DNA of 64,000 nt from G963664115 sp965216035 (GTDB lineage: Bacteria > Acidobacteriota > Terriglobia > 20CM-2-55-15). A program made the position numbers and the translations under genes. Below, in pieces: positions 8,301 through 16,391 of the stretch. Each line of letters begins with the position of its first letter. Position 1 is the stretch's first letter. Under the pieces are notes generated by a model that was not told where the DNA came from, searched no databases, and worked only from the letters and a program-made list of their open reading frames with translations. The stretch lies in the NCBI GenBank assembly GCA_965216035.1, contig CBDCFM010000020.1:186001-250000 (forward strand), written 5' to 3'.

Positions 8301-8724
8301 GCCGACCACCGACCGCCTGGCCCAGTTCCACCAGGTCGAGAACACGTACCTGTCAACCTTCCAGATGCTCGGCGGCCTGGGTCTGTTGCTTGGGACTATC
8401 GGCCTGGGGGCAGTTCTGTTGCGAAACGTTCTGGAGCGTCGACGGGAACTCGCCCTGATGCGCGCCCTTGGCTATCAGCAGTCGGATTTTCTGGTGATGT
8501 CGATGGCCGAAAACCTTGCACTCCTCGTTGCAGGTCTGCTGACGGGTGCGGCCTCAGCCTTCCTGGCCACCGCGCCCGTGGTCTGGGATCGGGGGGGGCA
8601 ACTTCCAGGCACCCTTGTCCTTGGATTGCTCGGCGGCGTTTTGGTCGTCGGGTTGTTCGCATCGCTATCGGCGACCGTGGCCACCCTCCGGTCACCCTTG
8701 TTACCGGCTCTCAGGGAAGAGTGA
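5350..8724 (+). CDS. Large FtsX-like (MacB-type) ABC permease
   Basis: About 1124 residues from the ATG at 5350, which I prefer because an upstream in-frame start at 5236 would overlap the ATPase gene by 65 bp. A membrane anchor (VAVVLGIATAVAVLAGAFLVG) near the N-terminus is followed by a large extracytoplasmic MacB_PCD-like region. Then come FtsX-type membrane segments (FFLVVSALLLAALFF, then GLLRSVGFTPGMLRRLYLIEG), a second periplasmic region, and a second FtsX block ending with ERRRELALMRALGY. This is a fused double permease, twice the length of a single MacB or LolC. It would work with the preceding ATPase; the substrate is unknown but may be a lipid or glycolipid made by this cluster. Confidence 0.88.
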   Translation: MSNGITERRFIVQSLTFYWRTNVAVVLGIATAVAVLAGAFLVGDSVRGSLRDLVLLRIGNTDQIVMSTDFVRETLAADLLSHPNFAGNFNGVSPIVLTEGLVTTPTGDGRVNKVRVYGVDDRFWRFHGVEEFSGPEGRQALLSPALAEELRTEPGATILVRVQRPSEIPLESIHGNKEDVGRTIRASVAAVVPPESLGEFSLEAAQGEVYAVFLPLRLVQQDLNIDRRVNVLLVSTSLEDGDMATVVLERIVRSEAELEDLGLILRVLEAPRTIVLEGSGGLIDDEKERFALEAARALDLEARPLFTYLVNSLGNGRREIPYSLVTATDLTTLVGTGDRFPASDVAPIVLSDWAANDLGASTGDPLSMEYYVWEDPGQLVTRRADFEVAAVVPVDTGDRAMAPNYPGITDSAAVNDWDPPFPIDLGRIRSVDEEYWDRYRTTPKAFISLDVGRELWQSRYGSISSIRFAANPNQVPTAAFEETGANYAERLRTGLTSFGGGLAVRSVRSESLEASRGATNFSEYFVYFSFFLVVSALLLAALFFKLSVEQRGPEIGLLRSVGFTPGMLRRLYLIEGLVLSSLGALIGVWGGLGYAWLLVTALGTWWVDAVGTTALSLHVSGLSLVAGAAGGIVAAMMCIWATLGGLASVSERRLLAGQLAAETAGGTRGRSRLAHVVSISLGGLGVLLIAGGGAGFIEQAAGFFGAGMAILGASLSYLLVRFRRGSDKMLAGQGWWPVSRLGLRNATYRPARSVTAIGMIASATFILISVDAFRRDTITNIGPNSGLGGYTLLVESLLPLFQDPGSIEGQAILGLDGFDSIAVEGFRVRPGDDASCLNLYEPTNPRIVAPSNAFIEQGRFAFLDSQASTEAERANPWQLLHREEPDGAIPIIADANSMTYVLHRELGEDIVITQGEGSIRLRLVASLDDSIFQGELLMSEEHFLELFPEHEGYRLLLVETAPEDAAETVSSIEDALVDFGGSAMPTTDRLAQFHQVENTYLSTFQMLGGLGLLLGTIGLGAVLLRNVLERRRELALMRALGYQQSDFLVMSMAENLALLVAGLLTGAASAFLATAPVVWDRGGQLPGTLVLGLLGGVLVVGLFASLSATVATLRSPLLPALREE

Positions 8725-8923
8725 GTGAGGGCCTGAGACGATAACGATCGGGAACATCAACAGGGAGCGATTTCGCCTCGACAACGCATGAATTCTCGTT
8801 AAACTGACAGTACCCTTGCCTTTAACTACCCTTCGATACACGGGTATGCAGAGATTGGGGCCGTTCAGGACGAAATTGAACATCGTATGAAACGACTCGG
8901 ACCCCGTCACCGTCCAGGACCTG

Positions 8924-10273
8924 ATGGCCATGAGCGATACGTCGAACCGCGGCAGTAGCGGCATTGTCGAAGAAACCGAGGTTGGCAGCTATTTCGTTGC
9001 CAACTATCCGCCCTTTTCCGTATGGAACCCGGAGGCGGTCGATACCGACGCCCGATCCGCACTGAATCATCCGCCGGCTCCGGGTGCGGCACTGGGGATG
9101 TACCTCCACATCCCGTTCTGCCGTAAACGGTGCCATTTCTGCTACTTCCGAGTTTACACGGATAAGAATGCCGAGGAGGTCCACGCCTACCTGGATATGC
9201 TGGTCCGCGAACTCGAACTGTACTCGACCCTCCCCGCCATATCGGGCCGCCCGCTCGACTTCATATATTTCGGCGGTGGGACGCCTTCGTTTCTGTCCTC
9301 AAGCCAGCTCGAGGGCCTGGTCCGGCGGCTCCAGACCGTGATCTCGTGGGACGGTGCGCAGGAAGTCACGTTCGAATGTGAACCCGGAACCCTGACGGCA
9401 ACAAAGCTCGCCTCGATTCGCAATCTGGGAGTGACCCGTTTAAGCCTGGGTGTGGAGAATTTCGATGACCACATCCTGGAACTGAACGGGCGCGCGCACC
9501 GATCCGGTGAAATTTTCAAGGCCTATGATTCAGCCCGTTCGCTGGGATTCCCGACGATCAACCTCGACCTGATCGCCGGCATGCTCGGGGAATCCGACAC
9601 GACGTGGCAGGATTCGGTTCAGCGCACTCTGGAACTGGAACCCGACAGCATCACGATCTATCAGATGGAGCTGCCCTTCAACACGACGATCAGCGGCGAC
9701 ATCTTGAAAGCAGGGGGACGGTTCGCTGAGCCTGTCGCCACCTGGGCGACGAAGCGGCGTTGGGTCCGGGAGGCCTTCGAGGCCCTGGAGGCTGCCGGTT
9801 ACACTGTTCGGACCGCGTACACCGCGGTAAAGAAACCGACTCAATCAAGGTTTCTGTACACGGATCGCCTCTGGGAGGGGGCCGACATGGCCGGGTTGGG
9901 GGTCGCATCGTTTGGACACATCAACGGTGTCCACGTTCAAAACTTCGATAAGTGGGACACCTACAGTAAAGCCCTCCACCAGGGGCAAATCCCGCTCAGA
10001 CGTGCATATCGCCCGACGGACGAGGAACGGATGATTCGGGAGTTCGTGCTTCAGCTCAAGCGAGGATCGCTCGAACCGCAATACTTCAGCGAAAAGTACG
10101 GCGAACGTGTCACCGATCGATTCAGCCAGGCGCTCGAAACCTTGAACGATGGGGGTTTCCTGGCAGAGGCGAGCGAAGATGCCATCTCGTTGACCCGAGA
10201 GGGCCTCCTACAGGTGGATGCGCTCCTGAAGTTGTTCTTCCTGCCCGAGCACACCGAAGTCCGCTATACATAG
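8924..10273 (+). CDS. HemW/HemN-like radical SAM protein
   Basis: A 449-residue radical SAM protein. The 4Fe-4S cluster motif CRKRCHFC gives Cys66, Cys70 and Cys73 (C-x3-C-x2-C), followed by FIYFGGGTPSFLSSSQL, the GGTPS motif of the HemN/HemW family, and GVTRLSLGVENFDDHIL. A HemN-type C-terminal domain (EERMIREFVLQLKRGSLE) is present. HemN itself is oxygen-independent coproporphyrinogen oxidase and HemW is a haem chaperone, but many relatives are dedicated biosynthetic enzymes. No haem genes are nearby; the neighbours are an adenylating enzyme and a halogenase-like flavoprotein, which favours a biosynthetic role here. Confidence 0.85.
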   Translation: MAMSDTSNRGSSGIVEETEVGSYFVANYPPFSVWNPEAVDTDARSALNHPPAPGAALGMYLHIPFCRKRCHFCYFRVYTDKNAEEVHAYLDMLVRELELYSTLPAISGRPLDFIYFGGGTPSFLSSSQLEGLVRRLQTVISWDGAQEVTFECEPGTLTATKLASIRNLGVTRLSLGVENFDDHILELNGRAHRSGEIFKAYDSARSLGFPTINLDLIAGMLGESDTTWQDSVQRTLELEPDSITIYQMELPFNTTISGDILKAGGRFAEPVATWATKRRWVREAFEALEAAGYTVRTAYTAVKKPTQSRFLYTDRLWEGADMAGLGVASFGHINGVHVQNFDKWDTYSKALHQGQIPLRRAYRPTDEERMIREFVLQLKRGSLEPQYFSEKYGERVTDRFSQALETLNDGGFLAEASEDAISLTREGLLQVDALLKLFFLPEHTEVRYT

Positions 10274-10410
10274 GTATAGATAGGGAAAGATGGGACGATG
10301 ACGATAGCCTGCGTCACGCAGTTGCCGGACCCCTCGATGAAGGACCCTCCGGCTCCCACCGACATCGCATCCGGCTTCGAGACCGCTCCGACGGAGCAGC
10401 CCCCATCATC

Positions 10411-11733
10411 ATGAAGCATATGGTCGAGCTTTCGAGCCTTGAGACGGCCACCCGGAGCGAGCTTGCCCACTACCAGGGGGAACGGCTTCGCGCACTGCTG
10501 ATCGACGCGTACAGGAACAATCCGTTCTACACCTGCAAGTTCGACCGCGCGCGAGTGGAGATCGACGACCTCGCGTTAACGGACGACCTGAACGTTGCGC
10601 TGACGAAGCTTCCGATGACGACAAAAGCGGAGTTGGTGGAGGACCAAGAGGCTAAACCGCCATGGGGAACGGCTCGAAGTCGACCGGCCCACGAGTACAC
10701 CCGATACTGCCAGACCTCCTCGACAACGGGTTCGCCACTGCGGTGGTGCGACACGAACGAAAGCTGGCAGTGGATGATCGAATGCTGGAAAACGATTTAT
10801 CGGGCGGCACAGGTATCCGCCGATGACCGTATCTTCTTTCCGTTCTCGTTCGGGCCTTTTCTCGGCTTCTGGACCGCGTTCGAGGCGGCATGCCAGATCG
10901 GCGCGCACGCGATCCCCGGAGGCGGCATGTCGAGCCAGATACGTCTACGGTTGATCGAATCCATCGGCGCGACTGTGGTGTGCTGCACGCCCACCTACGC
11001 ATTGTGGCTGGCCGAGGTTGGGGCCTCGGACCCGGAAATCGGCGATCTCCGGAACAATCCCGTCCACACCCTGATCGTTGCCGGAGAACCTGGGGGGAGC
11101 ATACCGGCCACACGGAGTCGAATTGAGAGCAGTTGGGGCGCACGCGTGCTGGACCAGCACGGCCTGACCGAAACGGGCCCGATCAGCTTCGAGTGCCGCG
11201 AAGAGCCCGGTGCGCTTCACGTCAATGAGCGGGAGTTCATCTGCGAAGTCATCGACATCACGACCGGTCAGCCCGTATCGGACGGGCAGCGTGGTGAGCT
11301 GATCGTCACCAATCTCGGGCGGATTCATGCACCCGTCATCCGCTATCGCACCGGAGACATTGTTGTCCGCAAGAGTGAGCGTTGTGGCTGCGGCCGGACG
11401 TGGGCCCGGCTGGACGGCGGCATCCTGGCCCGGGTCGACGATATGATCAACGTCCGGGGCGTCAACGTCTATCCGGGGGCGATAGAATCGGTGGTGCGTC
11501 GATTCCCGGAGGTCGTGGAGTTCCGCTCGACGGCATCGCGTACCGGCTCGATGTGGTCGCTCTCCCTCGAGGTGGAGCCCGCCCATGGGGTGGAAGACGT
11601 TGCCACGATCCCGACGCGGGTCTCTCTCAAGCTTCGAGAGGCACTGGGTCTCAACATACTCGTACGTCTGGTCGAGCCTGGCGGCCTGCCTCGCTATGAA
11701 ATGAAATCCCGGCGATTCGTGGTAAGACATTAA
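10411..11733 (+). CDS. PaaK-like AMP-forming acyl/aryl-CoA ligase
   Basis: A 440-residue member of the adenylate-forming superfamily, of phenylacetate-CoA ligase length. The nucleotide loop is QTSSTTGSPL (residues about 103-112). The core has LDQHGLTETGP, then VIRYRTGDIV, and the C-terminal hinge RVDDMINVRGVNVYPGAIE, which is the PaaK form. Such enzymes activate an aryl or acyl acid with ATP and pass it to CoA or another acceptor. It overlaps nothing, and its stop is 7 bp from the next start, so it is co-transcribed with the flavoprotein gene. The substrate cannot be read from the sequence. Confidence 0.87.
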   Translation: MKHMVELSSLETATRSELAHYQGERLRALLIDAYRNNPFYTCKFDRARVEIDDLALTDDLNVALTKLPMTTKAELVEDQEAKPPWGTARSRPAHEYTRYCQTSSTTGSPLRWCDTNESWQWMIECWKTIYRAAQVSADDRIFFPFSFGPFLGFWTAFEAACQIGAHAIPGGGMSSQIRLRLIESIGATVVCCTPTYALWLAEVGASDPEIGDLRNNPVHTLIVAGEPGGSIPATRSRIESSWGARVLDQHGLTETGPISFECREEPGALHVNEREFICEVIDITTGQPVSDGQRGELIVTNLGRIHAPVIRYRTGDIVVRKSERCGCGRTWARLDGGILARVDDMINVRGVNVYPGAIESVVRRFPEVVEFRSTASRTGSMWSLSLEVEPAHGVEDVATIPTRVSLKLREALGLNILVRLVEPGGLPRYEMKSRRFVVRH

Positions 11734-11740
11734 GATCCCC

Positions 11741-13063
11741 ATGCCTGGAAGACGCAGAACGACATCAGATGTCATCGTCATCGGCGGCGGTCCGGCCGGT
11801 ACGACGACCTCTACGCTGATTGCTCAGAAAGGGCATACGGTCGAACTGTTCGAACGCGAACGCTTCCCCCGCTTCCATGTTGGGGAATCGATGATCCCAG
11901 AAACCTACTGGGTCCTAAAACGGCTGAACATGCTGCCCAAGATGCGGGATAGTGCGTTCGTGAAGAAACGCAGCGTGCAGTTCTTCGCGAGCAACGGCAA
12001 GGCCTCGGCTCCGTTCTATTTCTCCGACAACAAGCCAGGGGAGTGCTCCCAAACCTGGCAGGTGGTGCGCAGCGAGTTCGATGTCATGATGCTCGCGAAC
12101 GCCCGCGAACACGGCGTCACCGCCCACGAAGGTGCCCGCGTGATGGATGTGCTGTTCGAAGGCACCCGGGCGACGGGCGTCACCGTGCGCCTGGCGGACG
12201 GCACCACACGGGAAGCCCGAGCCAGGGTCGTCGTCGACGCGAGCGGGCAGAACGGTCTGCTGATGAACCGTCTCGGCCTCCGTGTCTGGGATCCGGTCCT
12301 GACCATGGGGTCGATCTGGACGTACTACGAAGGAGCGCACCGCGACAGCGGTCGCGACGCGGGCGCGACACTGGTGATCCAGACCACCCACCGGAAGGGA
12401 TGGTTCTGGTATCTGCCACTCCACAACGACAGGGTCAGCGTGGGGGTGGTCGCACCGTTCGATTATCTGTTCAAGGACCGGAAGGATTACGCCCGCACCT
12501 TCGATGAAGAGGTGGCTCACTGCCCCGTCGTCGGGGAACGGATCTCCCCTGGAAAGCGGGCAACCGGTCACTTCGCAACGAAAGATTTCTCGTACCGGTC
12601 CCGGCAGTTGGCCGGCGATGGCTGGGTCCTTGTGGGGGACGCATTCGGGTTCCTGGATCCTCTGTACTCCTCGGGCATTCTGCTTGCGCTGCGGTCCGGA
12701 GAAATGGCCGCCGACGCCATCGTCGATGGGCTTGAGGCCAACCTCACGTCAGCCGCACAACTGGGACGCTGGGGGCCGGAGTTTGAGCGGGGACTGGACC
12801 GGATGCGCCGGCTGATTTGCGAATACTACGCGGGTTTCAGTTTTGGAAAGTTCGTCCGGGATTTTCCTCACCTGCAAGGAGCGATCACCGATCTGCTGAT
12901 TGGGGACCTCTTTACCGACAGCGTCGACCGGGTGTGGCAACCGATGGAATCATTGTATGAGCCGGGAAGGCGGGCGATTCCGGGATGGGATGATTCATCA
13001 GCGGCTCGCAAGGACGACGTGAAGCAACCGGAGCTATTCATCCCTGATGGTCGAAAGCTTTAG
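11741..13063 (+). CDS. FAD-dependent oxidoreductase, tryptophan-halogenase-like
   Basis: A 440-residue flavoprotein. The N-terminal FAD fold is VIVIGGGPAGTTTSTLIAQKG, followed by FPRFHVGESMIPETYWVL, a segment typical of the flavin-dependent halogenase and geranylgeranyl reductase groups. GWFWYLPL resembles the WxWxIP motif of flavin halogenases, and LVGDAFGFLDPLYSSGI is the second FAD motif. It could halogenate, hydroxylate or reduce a carrier-bound or CoA-bound product of the preceding ligase. The last residues, KQPELFIPDGRKL, reappear in a partial tandem copy 297 bp downstream. Confidence 0.85.
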   Translation: MPGRRRTTSDVIVIGGGPAGTTTSTLIAQKGHTVELFERERFPRFHVGESMIPETYWVLKRLNMLPKMRDSAFVKKRSVQFFASNGKASAPFYFSDNKPGECSQTWQVVRSEFDVMMLANAREHGVTAHEGARVMDVLFEGTRATGVTVRLADGTTREARARVVVDASGQNGLLMNRLGLRVWDPVLTMGSIWTYYEGAHRDSGRDAGATLVIQTTHRKGWFWYLPLHNDRVSVGVVAPFDYLFKDRKDYARTFDEEVAHCPVVGERISPGKRATGHFATKDFSYRSRQLAGDGWVLVGDAFGFLDPLYSSGILLALRSGEMAADAIVDGLEANLTSAAQLGRWGPEFERGLDRMRRLICEYYAGFSFGKFVRDFPHLQGAITDLLIGDLFTDSVDRVWQPMESLYEPGRRAIPGWDDSSAARKDDVKQPELFIPDGRKL

Positions 13064-13149
13064 GCCTAGCGCACAAAAGCTTTCGCGCGGTCTTTCATTG
13101 AGATGACCATCTCTGTCGCGTTCCACGCGTGGTCTGAACGAGGGTCGAC

Positions 13150-13174
13150 CCTCGCCATCACCCTGATGGCGAGG
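13150..13174 (+). terminator. Hairpin downstream of the biosynthetic cluster
   Basis: CCTCGCCATC and GATGGCGAGG form a perfect 10-bp stem with a 5-base loop, 86 bp after the flavoprotein stop. There is no clear T-tract, so termination efficiency is uncertain. Confidence 0.45.
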
Positions 13175-13216
13175 CCTATTGGGGATCGACGGAAAGTTTA
13201 AATGGGCCCACAAAGA

Positions 13217-13240
13217 CCCGCACCGGTCACACGGTGCGGG
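13217..13240 (+). terminator. GC-rich hairpin, first copy
   Basis: CCCGCACCG and CGGTGCGGG form a perfect 9-bp stem with a 6-base loop. The hairpin and its downstream bases recur at 13403-13424, inside the partial tandem duplication. Confidence 0.45.
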
Positions 13241-13306
13241 TGGACGGCTTTCAGAAGGAAGAGGCGGAGCCGAGGCGTCTAGAGTAATAAGATGGTCGGT
13301 ATGGGC

Positions 13307-13460
13307 AAGAACGACGTGAAGCAACCGGAGCTTTTCATCCCGAATGGTCAAAAGCTTTAGGCGCAGCGTATAACGGAATCTTGAAGCAGTCCCTGGAAGG
13401 AGCCGCACCGGTCCCCCGGTGCGGGTGGACAACTAGGCGGTCGCCGAGGCGTCCAGTGGA
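13307..13460 (+). repeat. Partial tandem copy of the flavoprotein gene 3' end plus terminator hairpin
   Basis: Bases 13307-13370 repeat the last 54 coding bases and stop of the preceding gene (13010-13070), reading KNDVKQPELFIPNGQKL against KDDVKQPELFIPDGRKL. A second copy of the CCGCACCGG hairpin follows at 13403-13424, with the same trailing GGTGCGGGTGGAC and AATAAGAT. The spacing between gene end and hairpin is about 110 bp shorter than in the first copy, so the duplication has since lost an internal piece. Confidence 0.7.
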
Positions 13461-13578
13461 ATAAGATAATCGGATCCGACTGAGGCACACTAATTGAGCA
13501 GCGAATTTATAACTCGGGACTCCAGGTTCAAATCATGATTCGACTCTGCTGTAGAGTGAAACGAATCGCATCCTTCCA

Positions 13579-14946
13579 ATGAGCGTCTACAACATCAAAC
13601 TGAAAAGGCTTCGGGGTATCGGGGCAGGTATCGGTGTGGCCTTGCTGGCGGCTGTGGGGCTGGGCGTCGGCGCGCGTTCGGTCGGCCCGCATTCGATGGC
13701 AACGCTGTCCCCACAGGCTCGGTTGGAGTCATCGGGACCAGGAGGGGATTCCGGAATCCGAATGGTTCGTGTCGAGGGTGAGGGCGCGAGGTATTGGCCG
13801 CGCTGGCGCGGACCCTCAGGGCAGGGTCTGGTCGATGGCAGCGGCTATCCGGACACCTGGTCGGAATCGGAAAACGTCCTGTGGAGAACGCCGATCCCGG
13901 GTAGCGGGAACTCGTCGCCCATCGTGTGGGATGACCAGATTTTCCTGACGGCGGCCTATGACCGCGGCCAACGGCTATCCCTTCTGGCCTATGGTCGGTC
14001 CGATGGCGAGCCGCTCTGGGAGAGCTTCGCTCCCGAAGGGAGATCGGAACGGCCCCATCAAAAGAACGGTCACGCCTCGTCGACACCGACGACCGACGGT
14101 GAACGCGTTTACGTTTCCTTCGGTGCCCGTGGATTGATGGCGTTCAGTATGGACGGCGACCTGATCTGGAGTCAGGATGTCGGGCAAATCAGCAACTATC
14201 ACGGCACGGCCGGTTCGCCCCTGGTCTATAGAGATCGAATCATTATCTTTCAGGACCATGGCTCAGGTTTCTTCGTCGCCGCGTTCGATTCGGGAACAGG
14301 CGAGGAGCTGTGGCGGACGCCGCGGCAAGCCAGTGTGGGTTGGGGTTCACCGATCGCCATTCACGTTGACGATCATGACGAAATCATCGTACACAGCCAG
14401 CGTCGGGTTCAGGCATACGATCCGGACACGGGACTCGAGCTATGGCGGTGCAACGGAAACACCTTCGAAGTGGTTCCAACACCGGTGGGCGGCTATGGAT
14501 TGCTGTTCTGCTCTTCGGGGCGCGCGGGTCCGACAATGGCAATTCGCCCCGGCGGCACCGGGGACGTGACCGACAGCCATCTGGTGTGGTCGAGTCCGCG
14601 GGGATCTCCATTCGTTCCCTCCCCGATTCTCTACGGTGACCAGATCTTCATGGTCAACGACATGGCGAGCATCGCAACGTCCTTCGATGCGAGAACGGGA
14701 GAAACAATGTGGCAGGGGCGACTCGGTGTCGCCCGGCGGGAAGGATTTTCCGCTTCACCGGTGGCTGTGGACGGCAAGGTTTTCTTCACCAACGATAACG
14801 GCGAGACTTTTGTGCTTCGCGCCGGCAGGGAATTTGAATTGCTGCACGTGAACGAGATCGGGGAGCGCACTCTCGCGTCGCCGGCACTTGTCGACGGCCG
14901 ATGGTACATACGGACCGATCAGAACCTGATCGCCATCGGCCAATGA
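13579..14946 (+). CDS. PQQ-like beta-propeller repeat protein (secreted)
   Basis: A 455-residue protein with an N-terminal hydrophobic stretch (GVALLAAVGLGVGA) likely to be a signal or anchor. YWPRWRGPSGQGLVDG is the standard opening of secreted PQQ-like propeller proteins, followed by repeated blades with SSPIVWDDQIFLT, DGDLIWSQDVGQ and TGEELWR. These fold like quinoprotein dehydrogenases but often lack cofactor and enzyme activity. A paralogue with the same WPxWRGP start lies convergently at 15145-16368. No function can be assigned. Confidence 0.85.
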   Translation: MSVYNIKLKRLRGIGAGIGVALLAAVGLGVGARSVGPHSMATLSPQARLESSGPGGDSGIRMVRVEGEGARYWPRWRGPSGQGLVDGSGYPDTWSESENVLWRTPIPGSGNSSPIVWDDQIFLTAAYDRGQRLSLLAYGRSDGEPLWESFAPEGRSERPHQKNGHASSTPTTDGERVYVSFGARGLMAFSMDGDLIWSQDVGQISNYHGTAGSPLVYRDRIIIFQDHGSGFFVAAFDSGTGEELWRTPRQASVGWGSPIAIHVDDHDEIIVHSQRRVQAYDPDTGLELWRCNGNTFEVVPTPVGGYGLLFCSSGRAGPTMAIRPGGTGDVTDSHLVWSSPRGSPFVPSPILYGDQIFMVNDMASIATSFDARTGETMWQGRLGVARREGFSASPVAVDGKVFFTNDNGETFVLRAGREFELLHVNEIGERTLASPALVDGRWYIRTDQNLIAIGQ

Positions 14947-14987
14947 CCCGGCGGTGATACCGCTGACTCAACCGTGCTTAGCAGGAT

Positions 14988-15017
14988 GCTGAAAAAGCCA
15001 TCCATGACTTTTTCAGC
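14988..15017. terminator. Bidirectional terminator between convergent propeller genes
   Basis: GCTGAAAAAG and CTTTTTCAGC form a perfect 10-bp stem with a 10-base loop. The A and T runs in each arm would provide a U-tract on either strand, which suits the convergent genes on both sides. Confidence 0.65.
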
Positions 15018-15144
15018 AACGCCATCCGAGAGGTGTGATTCTCGCATGGCTTACATTTTTAATCGCTGATTGCCATCGAAAATGGTGGCACATCCTGTGC
15101 CGCATAGCAGACCGCCGAAAAACGAGCGTTTTTCCCCCAGCCCG

Positions 15145-16368
15145 CTAATCGAGAGTCCACAGCGTCAGGTTGCTGACGTCCTTCACGTAGAAACCACTCC
15201 CTGAAATCGCCGGCTGCGCCCAGGTTGCACTCGAGGCAACCTCGTAACGCCGGATCGGATCGAGTCCTGTTCGGCTTGCGTTCAGGACCAGCATTTCCGC
15301 ATCATCCTGAAGCGAGAATATCGTGTCCCCGGCCCTCAGAATGGCCGCGTTCTGGGCCTGACGCCCTTCGCTCTGCCAGAGCACCTCTCCCGAATCGATG
15401 TCCAGGCCAAAATACTGACCACTGTTCAAGTGGGAGAGCCCGAACAGCATGCCGTTGACTTCAATACTGTTCGTCATGTGAAGAGAGACCTCGTCGGTAT
15501 GCCAGACATCCTCGGTGGTCCATCCCCCGGCTCCGGCAACGACGCGAAACGCCGTAATGCCGTTTTCGCGGCCGGCCTGGATAATCATGTCTCCGTAGAT
15601 AATGGGTGTCTGTGCCGTGGTGTCGGAGGGCGTAACGAACGGACGCCTCCAGAGCAACTCACCTGTCGCCAACGCCACGCCGACCAGATTCTGATTCGTG
15701 AACGTGACGACCTGCCGGGTTCCTTCCAGGTCGACAATCATGGGAGAACCATAGGCGGGGCTGTCTCCCTCCCATCGCCATTGCGAATCACCGGTAGCGA
15801 CATCGAAAGCCGTCAGCGCCGTATCGCCCGGGCCGCCGACGTGGAGGATCATCACGTCACCATCAACGACCGGGGACATGCCTGTGTGATAAAGAGGTTC
15901 AGCCGACCGTGCAGGATGCTGCCAGAGTTGCCGACCGGAGTCGGCATCGAACGCCGTCACGATGCCGCTGATTCCCAGAGTGAATATGCGGCCGTCGGCG
16001 TAAGTGGGCGTGGATTTAGGACCCGGACCGTGGCGTGCGGTTGAGGAATTCATATCGAACGAGGCGGGATAGCTCGTCCGCCAGATCGATTCACCTGTGG
16101 CCGGGTTCAGCGCCTGTAAAACTTCGTCCTCGTTCTGGCGCGTGAATATGTAGATCCGATCGGCCACCAGGAGAGGCGTGGCGTAACCGGTTCCGACCTC
16201 CACCTGCCACTGCCGGTTCAACTGCTCCGGCCAGGATGCAGGCTGGCTGAACGACGCGATCGCACCATCGCGATTCGGTCCCCTCCATTGCGGCCAGTCC
16301 TGGCCATAGGCCATCGATGTAAGCCCAACGCCGATCGTGAGGACAGAGAGCAGCCTCAGTTTTCCCAT
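15145..16368 (-). CDS. PQQ-like beta-propeller repeat protein (secreted)
   Basis: A 407-residue protein from the ATG at 16368, preceded by GGAGGTGTTGTT; an upstream extension to 16593 is not supported. The signal peptide is MGKLRLLSVLTIGVGLTSMA, with cleavage likely before QDWPQWRGPNRDG. Blades with NPATGESIWR, DADSGRQLWQ and DIDSGEVLWQ repeat through the chain. It is a paralogue of the 13579-14946 protein. No cytochrome motif (CxxCH) or clear active site is seen, so it may be a structural or binding protein. Confidence 0.87.
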   Translation of the reverse strand: MGKLRLLSVLTIGVGLTSMAYGQDWPQWRGPNRDGAIASFSQPASWPEQLNRQWQVEVGTGYATPLLVADRIYIFTRQNEDEVLQALNPATGESIWRTSYPASFDMNSSTARHGPGPKSTPTYADGRIFTLGISGIVTAFDADSGRQLWQHPARSAEPLYHTGMSPVVDGDVMILHVGGPGDTALTAFDVATGDSQWRWEGDSPAYGSPMIVDLEGTRQVVTFTNQNLVGVALATGELLWRRPFVTPSDTTAQTPIIYGDMIIQAGRENGITAFRVVAGAGGWTTEDVWHTDEVSLHMTNSIEVNGMLFGLSHLNSGQYFGLDIDSGEVLWQSEGRQAQNAAILRAGDTIFSLQDDAEMLVLNASRTGLDPIRRYEVASSATWAQPAISGSGFYVKDVSNLTLWTLD

Positions 16369-16391
16369 AACAACACCTCCAATCTGAGCGG

